From Paenisporosarcina quisquiliarum (lineage in GTDB: Bacteria > Bacillota > Bacilli > Bacillales_A > Planococcaceae): 59,572 nt of DNA. The stretch covers positions 1 through 59,572 of the forward strand of contig NZ_JAMKBJ010000017.1 in the NCBI RefSeq assembly GCF_027563315.1. Reading direction: 5' to 3'. Under the pieces are notes generated by a model. That model had not been told where the DNA came from, did not search any database, and saw only the letters and a list, made by a program, of their open reading frames with translations. Positions 59,442 through 59,572 of this stretch are shown piece after piece; within the stretch, counting starts at the first letter, position 1, and every line of letters starts with the position of its first letter. The position numbers were made by a program, and so were the translations under genes.

Positions 59442-59572
59442 CTAATGGACTAACCTAATTTAGTGGGACAATATAAAACACCTTCGAAATGGTACACTTT
59501 AAACAAGTACTTATATCGGAGGTGTTTTTGCATGGGCAAAAACGTATATTCAAGCGAAACAAAATGGGCAGT
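59442..59572 (+). mobile_element. 5' end of an insertion sequence (IS3-like), cut by the window
   Basis: A transposase start preceded by about 90 bases typical of an IS left end (TTTAGTGGGACAATATAAAA). The exact terminal repeat cannot be defined without the other end. AAAACACCT (59475-59483) can pair with AGGTGTTTT (59520-59528), which hides the transposase SD. Confidence 0.6.
59532..59572 (+). CDS. Transposase OrfA, N-terminal fragment (truncated by window end)
   Basis: ATG 59532 with GGAGG upstream encodes MGKNVYSSETKWA and runs off the window. The start looks like an IS3-family OrfA helix-turn-helix protein, which usually opens with KxYSxExKxxVV-type sequence. Only 13 codons are visible, so the family is tentative. 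Confidence 0.55.
   Translation, partial: MGKNVYSSETKWA

Overview
The window is a chromosomal segment of a low-GC, endospore-forming Firmicute of the order Bacillales. Gene order follows the Bacillus subtilis yheI to yhfL region closely (yheIH, yheE, yheB, yheA, yhaR, yhzC, yhaQPONM, prsA, hpr, yhaH, trpP, hit, ecsAB, yhaA, hmoB, hemEHY, yhgDE, yhfH, lplJ, lcfB). Several blocks are missing or inserted relative to that order. A Planococcaceae-type genus such as Psychrobacillus, Paenisporosarcina or Sporosarcina is my best guess; this rests on protein style and synteny only.

Layout: 1-3.1 kb holds a dispersed GC-rich repeat, a TetR regulator with a photolyase, and a universal stress protein with a small membrane peptide behind a sigma-B-like promoter. 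3.2-7.1 kb is a heterodimeric multidrug ABC exporter (bmrCD type) behind a leader peptide and a terminator/antiterminator. 7.4-12.7 kb has an MFS carrier, a CstR-like sensor, yheE, a ferritin-like protein, yheB, yheA, a membrane protein, a candidate small RNA and a cold-shock gene. 12.7-13.5 kb is largely non-coding, with a possible transcript ending in a strong terminator. 13.5-24 kb carries a CPBP protease, an enoyl-CoA hydratase, the natAB-like yhaQP, the nuclease set yhaONM and prsA. 24-31 kb has small sporulation/membrane proteins, hpr, ytxH, trpP with a predicted TRAP site, hit and ecsAB.

31-43.6 kb holds an amidohydrolase, a frameshifted SRPBCC gene, Mn catalase, hmoB, the haem genes hemEHY, yhgD/yhgE, yhfH and lplJ. 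43.8-48.2 kb is a BceRSAB-type peptide-antibiotic sensing and detoxification module. 48.3-55.2 kb has a FadR-box acyl-CoA ligase, a GNAT protein and the NAD de novo genes nadBCA divergent from nifS. The last 4 kb is the most unusual part: two paralogous HTH-TPR regulators of RNPP type. The first is translationally coupled to a 48-residue exported propeptide. Each regulator is divergent from a small gene, and the two intergenic regions share GTTTCCCAAC-type and GATTAA/TTAATC-type sequences. An insertion sequence begins at the right edge.

Three intergenic arrays (29.9, 34.6 and 43.7 kb) share one architecture, a roughly 11-base core repeated every 20-21 bases with a variable remainder, but have unrelated cores. 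They and the regulator-propeptide module are the strongest candidates for undescribed biology here. No tRNA, rRNA or CRISPR array was seen.
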